Source: Bacteroidota bacterium
GTDB taxonomy: Bacteria; Bacteroidota; Bacteroidia; Bacteroidales; GCA-2711565
Direction: 5' to 3'
NCBI GenBank assembly: GCA_018816945.1
Contig: JAHIVC010000069.1
Location: 1-37,338 of the forward strand
Length of the DNA stretch: 37,338 nt
Below the pieces are notes generated by a model. It searched no databases, was not told the DNA's origin, and saw only the letters and a program-made list of their open reading frames with translations. This document shows, piece after piece, positions 1 to 8,571 of this stretch. The stretch's first letter is position 1, and every line of letters begins with the position of its first letter. Position numbers and translations under genes: made by a program.

Positions 1-138
1 AGAGGTTACGAGGCTTTGCTTACTTACTACGTAAAGATTGCCCCACATCTTAATGAACCGCTGTATACGAGACCCGTACGTACAGTGGTGTGAGAGGTTC
101 TCCCCATCAGCTAACGCTGGTGGGGCAGCCTACTCGAT
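1..138 (+). mobile_element. Group II intron, 3' end only (domains V and VI)
   Basis: Domain V can be folded by eye. The lower helix is 58-65 paired with 81-88. A two-base CG bulge lies at 79-80. The upper helix is 66-69 with 75-78, around loop 70-74. The positions of the catalytic triad in the lower strand read CGC rather than AGC. Domain VI follows: 92-97 pairs with 129-135, leaving A132 as a single bulged base. An upper stem of 102-111 with 116-125 has loop 112-115. A132 is seven bases from the presumed 3' splice end at T138, as expected for a branch point. The intron body and any reverse transcriptase lie off the left edge. The 3' exon begins at about 139, only 25 bases past the stop of the convergent gene at 164. 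The exact splice end is inferred from typical intron ends. Confidence 0.85.
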
Positions 139-163
139 TATAGGCATGGTTTTACTTAACCTG

Positions 164-2272
164 TCAATTTTTGTTTATATATCGCATGGAAACATACGCT
201 TTATTGTTTTTAACTTTAACTTTTCCAATAGTATTTTTGGTAGATGAAATTTTTCCTTCAGCTTCATATTTAATAACTTGCATATAACTATTATCCTTAA
301 CCTCTATTTCAGGTACAGTGCAATTATAAGTTCCATTTCTTGGTTTTTCAGAAAAATTCGACAAATCATAGCATAAAATCATAGTGTTCTTATTTTCATT
401 TAATTCAATGAAATCTAATTTTGATTGAGTGGGAATAGTTTTCTCTGTATTATTGCCTCCAAAATCGAGAATAAAACACCAGCCTTTATGCCAAGGTTCA
501 CAATCATCAATAGTAACATTGTATTTTGCATGGTTGCGTAATCTAAATCTAAAATCGTCAAACATATGATAAATTTGATTATCTATAATTTGAGTTTCCT
601 TTATTATGTTGAGAGAATCACCGACAAAAGTCTTTATATCATCGTTTATCTTCACTTGGATATTATCCAATTGGGCATCTGTAAGATTCTTACCAATAAT
701 GCTGGTTTTCATGTAGCTTTCATATATATCAAAAATAGATAATAAAATTGGGTTATCGGAATTACATTTTGACTGTGACTTTCCCTCATAATGTAAAACT
801 GTAAAATCACTATCATTCTTGTTATTGATAATTTTGTTTGTACTATTCATGTGCCAGCAGAACATTGGACTTGAGCGGATATAAGAACCATTAGCACAGA
901 TATAAGAGTAGGTTATAGTGCCGCCATTACCTGGAGGAGAAGAACAAGGACCATCACCCCATGTATGATATGATATATAGCGACGGCAACCGACTAGAAA
1001 AAGATTTGAAGAACTGTCATTTGGGTTAATTTCATTTTGAGAAATTGACTTTTTTATTCCATCATCATTGATGCCATAGTTGTTAACTGATGTAAAAATA
1101 CTTACAGTAATATCGTTTGATTCTTCTTTAAGGTAAAAATCAGGGCTAACATATCTTAAAGGACTTTTTGCTGTTTTACTCCCAAAAGCATGTGGAATAA
1201 TAGTTCCGGGTAACATTAGATTTTCTTCTAATCTAAAATACACACTACTTTCTTTTAACTTCTCCTTGCTTGATTTTTTTGCCCAATCCCAAAATTTTCC
1301 AGGAAGTTTAGTTGTAAAACGATATCTGCCGGGTTTAAGATTTTTAAAATGATATGTTCCTATATGATCTGTTTTTGAGCTTAGAGCGGTAGTGTAGTTT
1401 TGTTGAATTTCATTCCATATTTCCGCTGTTATTAATGCCCCAGGAACTGGTTCGTTGGATCTTTTAATCCCATCATCATTTATCCCATAATTGTTTGGCA
1501 TATTTGAATGAGTTATTTTCGCTTCGTTTCCAGAAAATAATTTTATTTGAATTCCAGCGCCAACACTAGCAAATGCAGGAAGTAATTTCTCAGTTGTGGT
1601 ATTCTGCTTGGAATTTAATAGTGCTTTTAAATCAATATTACCTCTTGGATCAACAACACTGGTAAGGGTACGCGAAGAATATGTAATTTCATTCTTACCA
1701 GCTGGTATTGTATATCCAGCTTCAATAAAAAATCGCAACATTTGACCTGGTTTTCCGTAGGAAGCCCTAATATTTGGTTCAATCATTAATAAATTTCGGT
1801 TAGCATCCCCATCAGGAAATTTCAAAATAGTTGTTTCTGGTGTTTGGTTATATACAGCGGTGGCAGTTGCGCCTCTTTGCATCAAGTACTTAAGACCAAC
1901 TCCGGGTTGAATTCTTAAATCTTTTTTACCTAAGTTCAGATAAGAAGAGAAACCCAGTAAAACGTTGGAATTTTTCTCCTGTAGATTTGAAATGGTAAGT
2001 ACCGATTTAATGGGGTCTAAATAGCCATTGACATCAAATTCCGGTGAAGTTTTGAAAAACTGTCCGTTAACCCGAAATCCAAGTATTCCTATAGCTGCAT
2101 CGAGTCCTATTTGTGGAATCAAAACAGGTTGTGAGAGATTTGGGGAAAAACCCCCGGAAGCACCTAACTGAAGATAAATTGATTTTTTACCTTCTAATCC
2201 ATTTTGTGACAATGTGTTTATTGTCACAAAAACAAGGATAAGCAAAAAAACTAATCTGGTTGAAGCTTTCAT
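164..2272 (-). CDS. Exported surface protein, barrel-like N-terminus plus carboxypeptidase-regulatory-like domain
   Basis: The 702-aa product starts with a signal peptide (residues 1-22, ending LSQ). Residues about 30-245 alternate glycine/aromatic-rich strands, as in small outer-membrane beta-barrels; this is inference from pattern. Residues about 275-385 resemble a prealbumin-like carboxypeptidase-regulatory or SdrD-type fold (GALITAEIW, then GTYHFKNLKPGRYRF). That domain is bracketed by two near-identical segments, NNYGINDDGIK, at 260-270 and 397-407. The C-terminal 290 residues match nothing I recognise and contain a Cys-containing patch around 428-475. The gene stands alone, transcribed toward the intron end. 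Function is unknown; a cell-surface role is likely. Confidence 0.7.
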   Translation of the reverse strand: MKASTRLVFLLILVFVTINTLSQNGLEGKKSIYLQLGASGGFSPNLSQPVLIPQIGLDAAIGILGFRVNGQFFKTSPEFDVNGYLDPIKSVLTISNLQEKNSNVLLGFSSYLNLGKKDLRIQPGVGLKYLMQRGATATAVYNQTPETTILKFPDGDANRNLLMIEPNIRASYGKPGQMLRFFIEAGYTIPAGKNEITYSSRTLTSVVDPRGNIDLKALLNSKQNTTTEKLLPAFASVGAGIQIKLFSGNEAKITHSNMPNNYGINDDGIKRSNEPVPGALITAEIWNEIQQNYTTALSSKTDHIGTYHFKNLKPGRYRFTTKLPGKFWDWAKKSSKEKLKESSVYFRLEENLMLPGTIIPHAFGSKTAKSPLRYVSPDFYLKEESNDITVSIFTSVNNYGINDDGIKKSISQNEINPNDSSSNLFLVGCRRYISYHTWGDGPCSSPPGNGGTITYSYICANGSYIRSSPMFCWHMNSTNKIINNKNDSDFTVLHYEGKSQSKCNSDNPILLSIFDIYESYMKTSIIGKNLTDAQLDNIQVKINDDIKTFVGDSLNIIKETQIIDNQIYHMFDDFRFRLRNHAKYNVTIDDCEPWHKGWCFILDFGGNNTEKTIPTQSKLDFIELNENKNTMILCYDLSNFSEKPRNGTYNCTVPEIEVKDNSYMQVIKYEAEGKISSTKNTIGKVKVKNNKAYVSMRYINKN

Positions 2273-2483
2273 TTTATTGGTTTTTAAATTTTTGTGTGGA
2301 AATATTTATAAATACATTTTTTTGTTAAAGTAATACCTAAAAAATTGTAGTTCTGGTCTCCATTTTATTATTTATCAACGTTTTATATGAATGTCATTTT
2401 TTATCTGTGAATGCCTTTTATAACGACATAAACTTGCTTATAACTAATATATATAATCCATAAAGTGAACTTTATCCCCCTAT

Positions 2484-2504
2484 CCACCTGCGGCGGACAG
2501 GTAT
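2484..2504. repeat. GC-rich short hairpin element
   Basis: ACCTG (2486-2490) and CAGGT (2498-2502) form a five-base stem around CGGCGGA. The GC content contrasts sharply with the flanks, so it may be a dispersed palindromic element. No second copy is seen in this window, so the call is tentative. Confidence 0.3.
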
Positions 2505-2636
2505 GGGTTGTATAGCGCAGCTTTTGTGTTTCTATATATTTTATAAATCTTTCAAACATTACATATGATTTAAGTTTTTATTCGGGGAGAAAAATCAAAT
2601 ATATAAAAAATACAGATGTGTTTGAAATTTAAACCG

Positions 2637-2669
2637 ATAAAAAAAACCACCCCAAATTTGGAGTGGTTT
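2637..2669 (-). terminator. Rho-independent terminator of the propeller gene
   Basis: Read on the minus strand, AAACCAC pairs with GTGGTTT around an inner CCAAATTTGG palindrome and is followed by a run of eight Ts. It lies 16 bases past the stop codon at 2685. Confidence 0.85.
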
Positions 2670-2684
2670 CTTAGGTAGAATAAG

Positions 2685-5600
2685 CTATTTTATTTTCTTA
2701 AAGGCATCTTGTATTTCGGCCAATTGCTTTTTCAGTTTTTCGTATTGCAAATAGGTGTTTATGGCAGGTTGTTGGTCGGCACCCGTAACCGATCGCATCA
2801 AAAAACTTATCTGGTCGTTTAGCTGCGGCTGCATATAAATGCCTTCACTCATTTTTATTTTATCTTCCAGTACTTTAAGCTGTGCATCTTCCTGCTGTAA
2901 TTTTTTCCTGCTTTTTTTGGCTTGCAATTTGGCAATTTCTTTACGTCGCGTTAAAATTTGGTCGGTAAGTTTATTGGCCTCGGTAGTCATGTCCACGATT
3001 TTTAATGCAAATTGTTCCTGTTCTTTCAATTCCTTAACTCCTGTATTGACTTCGGCTAAACGGGGATCGGCCATTACCTTAAATTCCTGCACAAATTCTT
3101 CTCCTGCAATTTCGAGGCTTACAAAATACTTATCGGGAGCAACATAAGGACCATTGCTGAAACTTCGTCGCGGGTTTTTATCCCAGGCCCCTTTATGTCG
3201 CATATCCCATTGGATACGGTGCAAGCCTGCTGTTTTGCTCAAATTAACGGCTTGGCCGGGCTGAAAATAATAACTCATGGCCATGTCTTCGTTTCCTTCT
3301 TCCTGTGCCACTTTTTGTGTTTTGCTTACATAAGTTTGTAAGGGCTTTTTATCGGCATCGAGAATGCTCATTTTAATTTCTCCTTCAGGAACGGTTTTAA
3401 TGAAATAATCAATATTTACGGCAGAAGCAGGGTAGGATGGAATTTCATTCCCCCTGGTTTGCCGGTAACGTAAACGATAAGTTTCAACAGGTTTCATTAA
3501 AAAATTATGTTCCTTTTGCATTGCTGCATAATGATGTAAAGGGCTCACATTGTCCATGATCCAGAATGAGCGGCCCATGGTCGATACGGCTATATCTTTT
3601 CGGTAAACCTTAATATCGGTTATGGGCGTAACAGGCAGGTTTTGCTGAAAGGATTGCCAGTTTTCGCCATCGTCGAACGAAACGAATAAGCCAAACTCGG
3701 TACCGGCATATAGCAGGCCTTCTTTTTCAGGATCTTCGCGCACAACCCTGGTCGGGAAATCGGCAGGGATGCCATTCTTGCCGTTGGTCAATAATATCCA
3801 GCTTTCGCCGTAGTTTTTGGTTTTATAAATATAAGGTTTCCAGTCGCCCAATTGATAACGCAAAACGGCTATATATGCTTTCCCTGATTGATGCGGAGAG
3901 GGTTCGACACAATCAACACGGCCACCCGGCAATAAATAGGGAGGGGTCACATTTTTCCATGTTTTCCCTCCATCGCGGGTAACATTTACGGGGCCATCAT
4001 TAGCTCCGGTCCATATTAAACCCTTAGTCAGCGGTGATTCACTAATTTCATATAGGGTGCTGTAATATTCCTCTCCCGTGATATCGCGAGTGATCGGGCT
4101 TCCTGAAATCACCTGTTTATCAGCTTCAAAAGCGGTTAAATCGGGTGAAATAATTTCCCAACTATACCCATCATCCGTAGTTTTGTGCAGGTATTGCGAG
4201 CCCATATAAACCACATCCGGATTGTGCGGGCTCACATGAATTGGTGAAACCCGTTGGAACCGGAATTCCAGATCCTTTGGATTGTGGCCATAAATATTGC
4301 TTGGATTTACGGTATAGGTTCTTTCCTGTCCGGTAATTTTATTAAAAACCCCAAAATGTCCTTTGCAATTTGAATAAACAATATTGTGGTTTCCGGGTTT
4401 TGGAACGGTGGGCCCGGTTTCGCAACCTCCAACCTCAATCCAGTAAGCAGTTGGTCCGCCAGGTGCATCATAAGGAGGCAAACTAGGCACTCCAATGGTT
4501 GTATTATCCTGTTGCCCTGCATAAAGCCAATAGGGGTTTTGATCGTCGAGATCGACCTGATAAAGCTCGGCGGTAGGCTGGTTGATTTGTGTCGACCAGC
4601 TTATGCCGTCGTTCAGGGTCACGTTCACCCCGCCATCATTGGCTTGTATATAAATATTGGTATCTTTTTCATTGATCCACATATCGTGGTTGTCGCCGTG
4701 AGGCGTGCTTCTGCGTTCCCAGGTTTTACCCCCATCCACTGATTTATAAAAGCTCGTGGAATTTACAAAAAGCGCATCGGCATTTACGGGGTTGGCTTCG
4801 ATATTGCAATAGTAAAACGGACGATCGAGCAAGCGCATATTGTCGCTGATCCGGGTAAACGATTCACCCTGATCGTTGGATCGAAAAAGTCCGGCATCGC
4901 CTTCAGCGGCTTCCACCAAAGCATACAAACGTTGTGGATCGGCTTTTGAAACTGCCAGATCAATTTTTCCGATGATCCCCGCAGGTAAACCATTCATAAG
5001 TTTGATCCAGCTTTTACCACCATTAATTGATTTATGGATGCCACCATTTTCACCACCACTGATAATTGTCCATGGTTTGCGTTCGGTTCTCCAGGCGGCA
5101 GCGTAAATAATATCGGGATTGTTTGGGGCAAATTCAATATCTGCAACACCAACGGTATCGGCAATAAACAAGACCTGATCCCAGGTTTTGCCTCCATCCA
5201 TGGTTTTGTAAACCCCTCGTTCTTTATTGGGTTGAAAGGGTTGACCAATGGCAGCCACAAAAACGATGTCCGGATTTTCGGGATGAATTTCAACAGCGCC
5301 AATTAATCCTGCATCTTTTAGGCCGATATGTTCCCATGTTTTTCCGGCATCACCGGATTTGTAAACACCTTTCCCGACGATGATATTCGAGCGAATTCCA
5401 TCTGAACCCGTACCTACATAAACGATGTCGGGATTATTTTGATAAACCTGAATGGCTCCGATAGAAGGGGAAGCAAAATAACCATCCGAAACATTGTTCC
5501 AGTTGATGCCATAATCTTCGGTTTTCCAAACACCACCTCCGGTTGCGCCCATATAAAAAGTGCCTGGTTGTGTAGTGATTCCGGCAACAGCGGTTGATCT

Positions 5601-5750
5601 GCCACCACGGGTAGGGCCTACGTTTCGGAATTTTAAATCTTTAAATACATTGTCTTCCTGATTTGAATCTTTCGTTTGCGAGTAAATGGCCGGGATGCTT
5701 AAAACCAGCATATAACCCAATAATAAAGCCTGTTTTAGTAAATGGTTCAT
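2685..5750 (-). CDS. Secreted BNR/Asp-box beta-propeller protein (VPS10/sortilin-like)
   Basis: The 1021-aa product has a signal peptide (1-25, cut near IYSQ). About ten Asp-box motifs of the form S/T-x-D-x-G-x-T/S-W follow, for example KSGDAGKTWEHI, KTMDGGKTWDQV, KSVDGGKTWERR and VTRDGGKTWKNV. Each sits on a blade of a propeller, and they spread over residues about 70-690 in two clusters, as in sortilin or YCF48/WD40-like exported proteins. A beta-sandwich region follows at about 740-900. A charged helical tail at about 900-1015 (LQAKKSRKKLQQEDAQLKVLEDK) looks like a coiled coil. Proteins of this size are common in Bacteroidota, usually annotated as glycosyl hydrolase or sortilin; no catalytic activity is evident. 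A strong terminator follows and no co-oriented neighbour is close, so it is probably a single-gene transcript. Confidence 0.85.
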   Translation of the reverse strand: MNHLLKQALLLGYMLVLSIPAIYSQTKDSNQEDNVFKDLKFRNVGPTRGGRSTAVAGITTQPGTFYMGATGGGVWKTEDYGINWNNVSDGYFASPSIGAIQVYQNNPDIVYVGTGSDGIRSNIIVGKGVYKSGDAGKTWEHIGLKDAGLIGAVEIHPENPDIVFVAAIGQPFQPNKERGVYKTMDGGKTWDQVLFIADTVGVADIEFAPNNPDIIYAAAWRTERKPWTIISGGENGGIHKSINGGKSWIKLMNGLPAGIIGKIDLAVSKADPQRLYALVEAAEGDAGLFRSNDQGESFTRISDNMRLLDRPFYYCNIEANPVNADALFVNSTSFYKSVDGGKTWERRSTPHGDNHDMWINEKDTNIYIQANDGGVNVTLNDGISWSTQINQPTAELYQVDLDDQNPYWLYAGQQDNTTIGVPSLPPYDAPGGPTAYWIEVGGCETGPTVPKPGNHNIVYSNCKGHFGVFNKITGQERTYTVNPSNIYGHNPKDLEFRFQRVSPIHVSPHNPDVVYMGSQYLHKTTDDGYSWEIISPDLTAFEADKQVISGSPITRDITGEEYYSTLYEISESPLTKGLIWTGANDGPVNVTRDGGKTWKNVTPPYLLPGGRVDCVEPSPHQSGKAYIAVLRYQLGDWKPYIYKTKNYGESWILLTNGKNGIPADFPTRVVREDPEKEGLLYAGTEFGLFVSFDDGENWQSFQQNLPVTPITDIKVYRKDIAVSTMGRSFWIMDNVSPLHHYAAMQKEHNFLMKPVETYRLRYRQTRGNEIPSYPASAVNIDYFIKTVPEGEIKMSILDADKKPLQTYVSKTQKVAQEEGNEDMAMSYYFQPGQAVNLSKTAGLHRIQWDMRHKGAWDKNPRRSFSNGPYVAPDKYFVSLEIAGEEFVQEFKVMADPRLAEVNTGVKELKEQEQFALKIVDMTTEANKLTDQILTRRKEIAKLQAKKSRKKLQQEDAQLKVLEDKIKMSEGIYMQPQLNDQISFLMRSVTGADQQPAINTYLQYEKLKKQLAEIQDAFKKIK

Positions 5751-6086
5751 ATATAAATAAATTAAAGTTTTTGTTTTGATTAATGTAACGCTTGTTGATG
5801 CAAGATATTCAAAAAAAACCGTATTTTGAATTGGAACTTAATAAAGTCGATGTACAATGAAGTAATTTCTATCAATGACGGAAAATGAAAGGGAATCGAT
5901 TAATGAAATGTAGAATGTAGAATACAGAAAGTATGACACGCAGGCAGGGTATCAAGATTTTAGACGTTAGATAATAGATTTTAGATATTAGACTTTAGAC
6001 ATTAGATATTAGTGGTCTGTGGTCTGACCCCCTATAAACTGGCTAATTTTCAAATCATCACATTTTCAAATTTTCAAATTAGCACA
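5751..6086. other. Intergenic region, 336 bp, with low-complexity repeats
   Basis: No gene is seen. The segment near 5751 is the upstream region of the propeller gene. The segment from about 5955 to 6086 is made of two low-complexity arrays, listed separately, that run up to the stop codon of the cyanophycinase-like gene. Confidence 0.6.
5955..6013. repeat. Degenerate TTAGAC/TTAGATATTAGA array
   Basis: Imperfect tandem units of about 7-20 bases built from TTAGAC, TTAGATA and ATTAGA. Related words recur at 24741-24771 and 33541-33565. Confidence 0.6.
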
Positions 6087-6088
6087 TT
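6045..6088. repeat. TTTTCAAAT short tandem array
   Basis: Several copies of TTTTCAAAT separated by short spacers, ending in TTAGCACATTA. The last bases overlap the stop codon (6087-6089) of the minus-strand gene. Confidence 0.5.
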
Positions 6089-7001
6089 ATCTTTCCAGAT
6101 TCACTTTCCGCTCTTTCAAATTATATTTATCGCCTTTGCGAAGGAAATAAAATTCTTTTGAGTCGGCAGGAAGTTGGTAAATGGTATCGCGTTCCCTTGA
6201 AAACCGGGTTCCATCATAAATGGCAACAAAACTATTTCCGATGACTTCAAATTCGTTGCCTTTAACCACGATGCCTGTGTTTTCGTCCAAACCTATCCCA
6301 AATAATTCCGGTCGGTTCTTAAGTATCTCAAAAATATCAAACTGACGGTTACGAACCAGGATGTGTTGATCGATGGCACTGTTTTTCAAAAATCCCAAAC
6401 CCACTTCATGATCGCCCATCATTATCGTATTTCCTTTCGAATCGCCACGGGCGAGGTAAGAACCCTGAATAGATGCACCTGCTGACGAACCGGCTATGAC
6501 GCCGCCACGATCCAGCAATTTGTTAAATTCTTCATGGGCCCTGGTATTTAAAAATCCATCTGCAATCCGCCATTGACGGCCCCCATCGAACCAAACCCCT
6601 GTTGCATAGGTGATGGATGTATAAAATTCAGGATCATTCGCTAATTTCGAATCGCGGGTATGTAATACAGTTACGTTTTTAAATCCTGCTTTTTCAAACC
6701 TTGCCTTAAAATTCACAAAGCCTGAATCCTTTTCAATCTGATCATCTTCCCAAGCAGTGGGGACGATAATAATCTTGGCATCATCACCACCCGCGTATTC
6801 TTTAAACTTTTCCAAGAATATGGGATCTCGGGCATTACCACCAATGATGATCAGGGTGCCTTTTTCAGGCCCGATAAAATCAAGTACTTTCTTTGATGCA
6901 TTGCCCGTTTTTTGTTGAGCATAGGAATGGACAATACCCGGTCCGTTAATTAAAAAAAAGCAAATAAGGGTAAAATTCGTGAAAAATTTAAGTTTACGCA
7001 T
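6087..7001 (-). CDS. Exported cyanophycinase-like serine peptidase (family S51)
   Basis: The 304-aa product has a signal peptide (1-29, ending SYAQ). The mature part matches cyanophycinase: GTLIIIGGNARD at 48-59, the strand KIIIVPTAW (76-84), WFDGGRQWR (137-145), and the nucleophile elbow GSSAGAS (171-177) with Ser173 as the likely nucleophile. DQHILVRNRQFD and the later GIGLDENTGIVV also fit the family. Known cyanophycinases cleave beta-Asp-Arg dipeptides from cyanophycin, but no cyanophycin synthetase is in the window and the product is exported, so the substrate is probably another peptide. The threonine-aldolase-like gene lies 24 bases upstream on the same strand, suggesting an operon. 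The 3' end abuts a low-complexity array that begins at the stop codon. Confidence 0.85.
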   Translation of the reverse strand: MRKLKFFTNFTLICFFLINGPGIVHSYAQQKTGNASKKVLDFIGPEKGTLIIIGGNARDPIFLEKFKEYAGGDDAKIIIVPTAWEDDQIEKDSGFVNFKARFEKAGFKNVTVLHTRDSKLANDPEFYTSITYATGVWFDGGRQWRIADGFLNTRAHEEFNKLLDRGGVIAGSSAGASIQGSYLARGDSKGNTIMMGDHEVGLGFLKNSAIDQHILVRNRQFDIFEILKNRPELFGIGLDENTGIVVKGNEFEVIGNSFVAIYDGTRFSRERDTIYQLPADSKEFYFLRKGDKYNLKERKVNLER

Positions 7002-7025
7002 AGTTTAAATTTAAAGATTGAATGA

Positions 7026-8180
7026 CTAGGTTTTATTTAAGGATTCAAGGAAAATGCCGGCTATATATTCAGGTGTTTCTCTATTAAAGGAAGGATTTAT
7101 TTTTAATACAAACCCATCCTGAACCGGATCGGGAAACTCAATGTGTTTTTTGTCAAGTTCCTGTTTGAGTTTATTCAGATTAGGATGATTGATCATCAGT
7201 TTCACGACATGGGTCCCATTTTCATATCGTTGAACTTCTATCCTATGATCTTGTGAAATCCTGGAAAAGAATTTCTCAGCATTTTCATAAGCTAATTTAT
7301 ATTCATCGATAAACCCGTCGGCGTAATAAAGTGCAACAGCAGCAAAAGGCCATGCATAAGGTAATCCACCACCATACATCCTTCTTACATGAAACAGATC
7401 TTTGGTGAATTCAGTTGATCCGGCCAAAATAGCCCCTGATGCGGCATTAAAACATTTCCATAAAGAAGTATAAACGGTATCGAATAAACTGCCATATTTA
7501 GCAGGGATATTCCCTGTGTGGGCGCATTGAACAAATAAGCGGGCCCCATCCAAATGCATTTTGATGTTTTCGCTTCGGGCATAATCCGATATTTTTTTCA
7601 TATTTTCAAAACTCGAAATCTGATCATGTTTTCTACGAACGGGTGTTTCGATCGAAATAACGCCAACTTTTGTTAAAACCCTTCCCCCTTTTGTCATTGC
7701 AACGGTATGCATTACTTCTTCCAAGGTAAACTCAACAGCGTTTTGACCCAGGGGAATGAGATTTAAGCTACTGAGGTTTTGCGCACAATCACCGGTATCA
7801 TTATAAAAATGACTTTGTTCCTGAACGATCACCCTTTTTGCATTTCCTGCCAATTGCCTTGCAGCCAACTGATTTGCAAGGGTTCCCGTAGGCATAAAAA
7901 CGGCAGATTCCTTGCCAAGCAATTGGGCAAATTTATGTTCCAATTCTTCCACCACGCCACCATTGGAGTAATAATCGGCTTTGATTTTACCCTCATCGGC
8001 TAATTTCATGAGCAGGTTGGCATATTCTTTCGGTGTTAATCCTAAACCGTCGCTTGTCAAATTTACGCTACCTTTCAAATCATCGTAAATTCTTGTACTT
8101 CTGATTCCCGGGATGGCACTTAAGGGAGCAGCGGTTGCAGCAAGCATGCCCCCCATTTTTACAAAATCTCGTCTGTCCAC
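7026..8180 (-). CDS. Exported PLP-dependent beta-eliminating lyase / threonine aldolase-like protein
   Basis: The 384-aa protein starts with DRRDFVKMGGM followed by a short Ala-rich hydrophobic stretch, a Tat-type signal. The mature part is a fold-type I PLP enzyme of the threonine aldolase / beta-eliminating lyase group. It has FMPTGTLANQLAA (95-107), HLDGARLF (209-216) with Asp211 as the PLP ring-nitrogen partner, and SLWKCFNAASGAILAG (239-254) with Lys242 as the likely Schiff-base lysine. Threonine aldolases are normally cytoplasmic, so a Tat signal is unusual but consistent with cofactor loading before export. It lies 24 bases before the exported cyanophycinase-like gene. A joint role in amino-acid or peptide breakdown in the periplasm is inference. 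Reaction and substrate are not determined. Confidence 0.8.
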   Translation of the reverse strand: MDRRDFVKMGGMLAATAAPLSAIPGIRSTRIYDDLKGSVNLTSDGLGLTPKEYANLLMKLADEGKIKADYYSNGGVVEELEHKFAQLLGKESAVFMPTGTLANQLAARQLAGNAKRVIVQEQSHFYNDTGDCAQNLSSLNLIPLGQNAVEFTLEEVMHTVAMTKGGRVLTKVGVISIETPVRRKHDQISSFENMKKISDYARSENIKMHLDGARLFVQCAHTGNIPAKYGSLFDTVYTSLWKCFNAASGAILAGSTEFTKDLFHVRRMYGGGLPYAWPFAAVALYYADGFIDEYKLAYENAEKFFSRISQDHRIEVQRYENGTHVVKLMINHPNLNKLKQELDKKHIEFPDPVQDGFVLKINPSFNRETPEYIAGIFLESLNKT

Positions 8181-8571
8181 AATTTATTTTTTTTGAATGA
8201 AGTGAAATTAGTAAAAAAATAATCTCAAACGGAAATAGATGTATATCATTTTTTATATCAATTTCACGCGTAGGAAAACAGAAGGTTCGGATATCCATCG
8301 TGCTATTTTAATACTACCATGACTTTTACTGAAAAAATATTTTACGTATCGAAATAATTTATATATTAGCGCTCTGGAGTACTATAAATACTTAACGGAC
8401 AGCCCTGTCCGGGTACTAAAACAGCTCGTGAATTTTACGGAAGGAGAACGGTTTATAAAAAGATAAACTCTTATTAGAATTTGGTTTTATTCAATATGAT
8501 TTTGAAAATGCAAACAAATTTAAACGCCAAATTATAATCATCCGAATAAAAATACAATAAAGCAACCTTAA
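8181..8571. other. Intergenic region between divergent units, 391 bp
   Basis: It must contain the promoters of the minus-strand aldolase/peptidase pair and the plus-strand patatin cassette. No clear TAnnTTTG box was found. The one striking element is the nested inverted repeat at 8378-8417. No small gene is credible. Confidence 0.6.
8378..8417. promoter_or_regulatory. Nested inverted repeat upstream of the patatin cassette
   Basis: CGGACAG (8396-8402) and CTGTCCG (8405-8411) form a perfect seven-base palindrome with a two-base spacer. An outer pair AGTAC (8378-8382) and GTACT (8413-8417) flanks it. It lies about 160 bases before the patatin start. It could be an operator or a transcript hairpin; the role is inferred from position only. 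Confidence 0.4.

Larger units (their letters stand above)
2273..2684. other. Intergenic region, 412 bp
   Basis: No credible reading frame is present. It holds the upstream region of the 702-aa surface protein gene on one side and the terminator of the propeller gene at 2637-2669 on the other. Between them is a local GC-rich island at about 2478-2507 in otherwise very AT-rich DNA, listed separately. Confidence 0.6.

Noticed and set aside
38-247. 69-aa frame crossing the intron end
   Set aside because: It runs through domain V, domain VI and the convergent gene's end, so it cannot be a real protein gene.
2839-5306. Several 70-120 aa frames overlapping the propeller gene
   Set aside because: They are out-of-frame shadows with repetitive composition caused by the propeller repeats.
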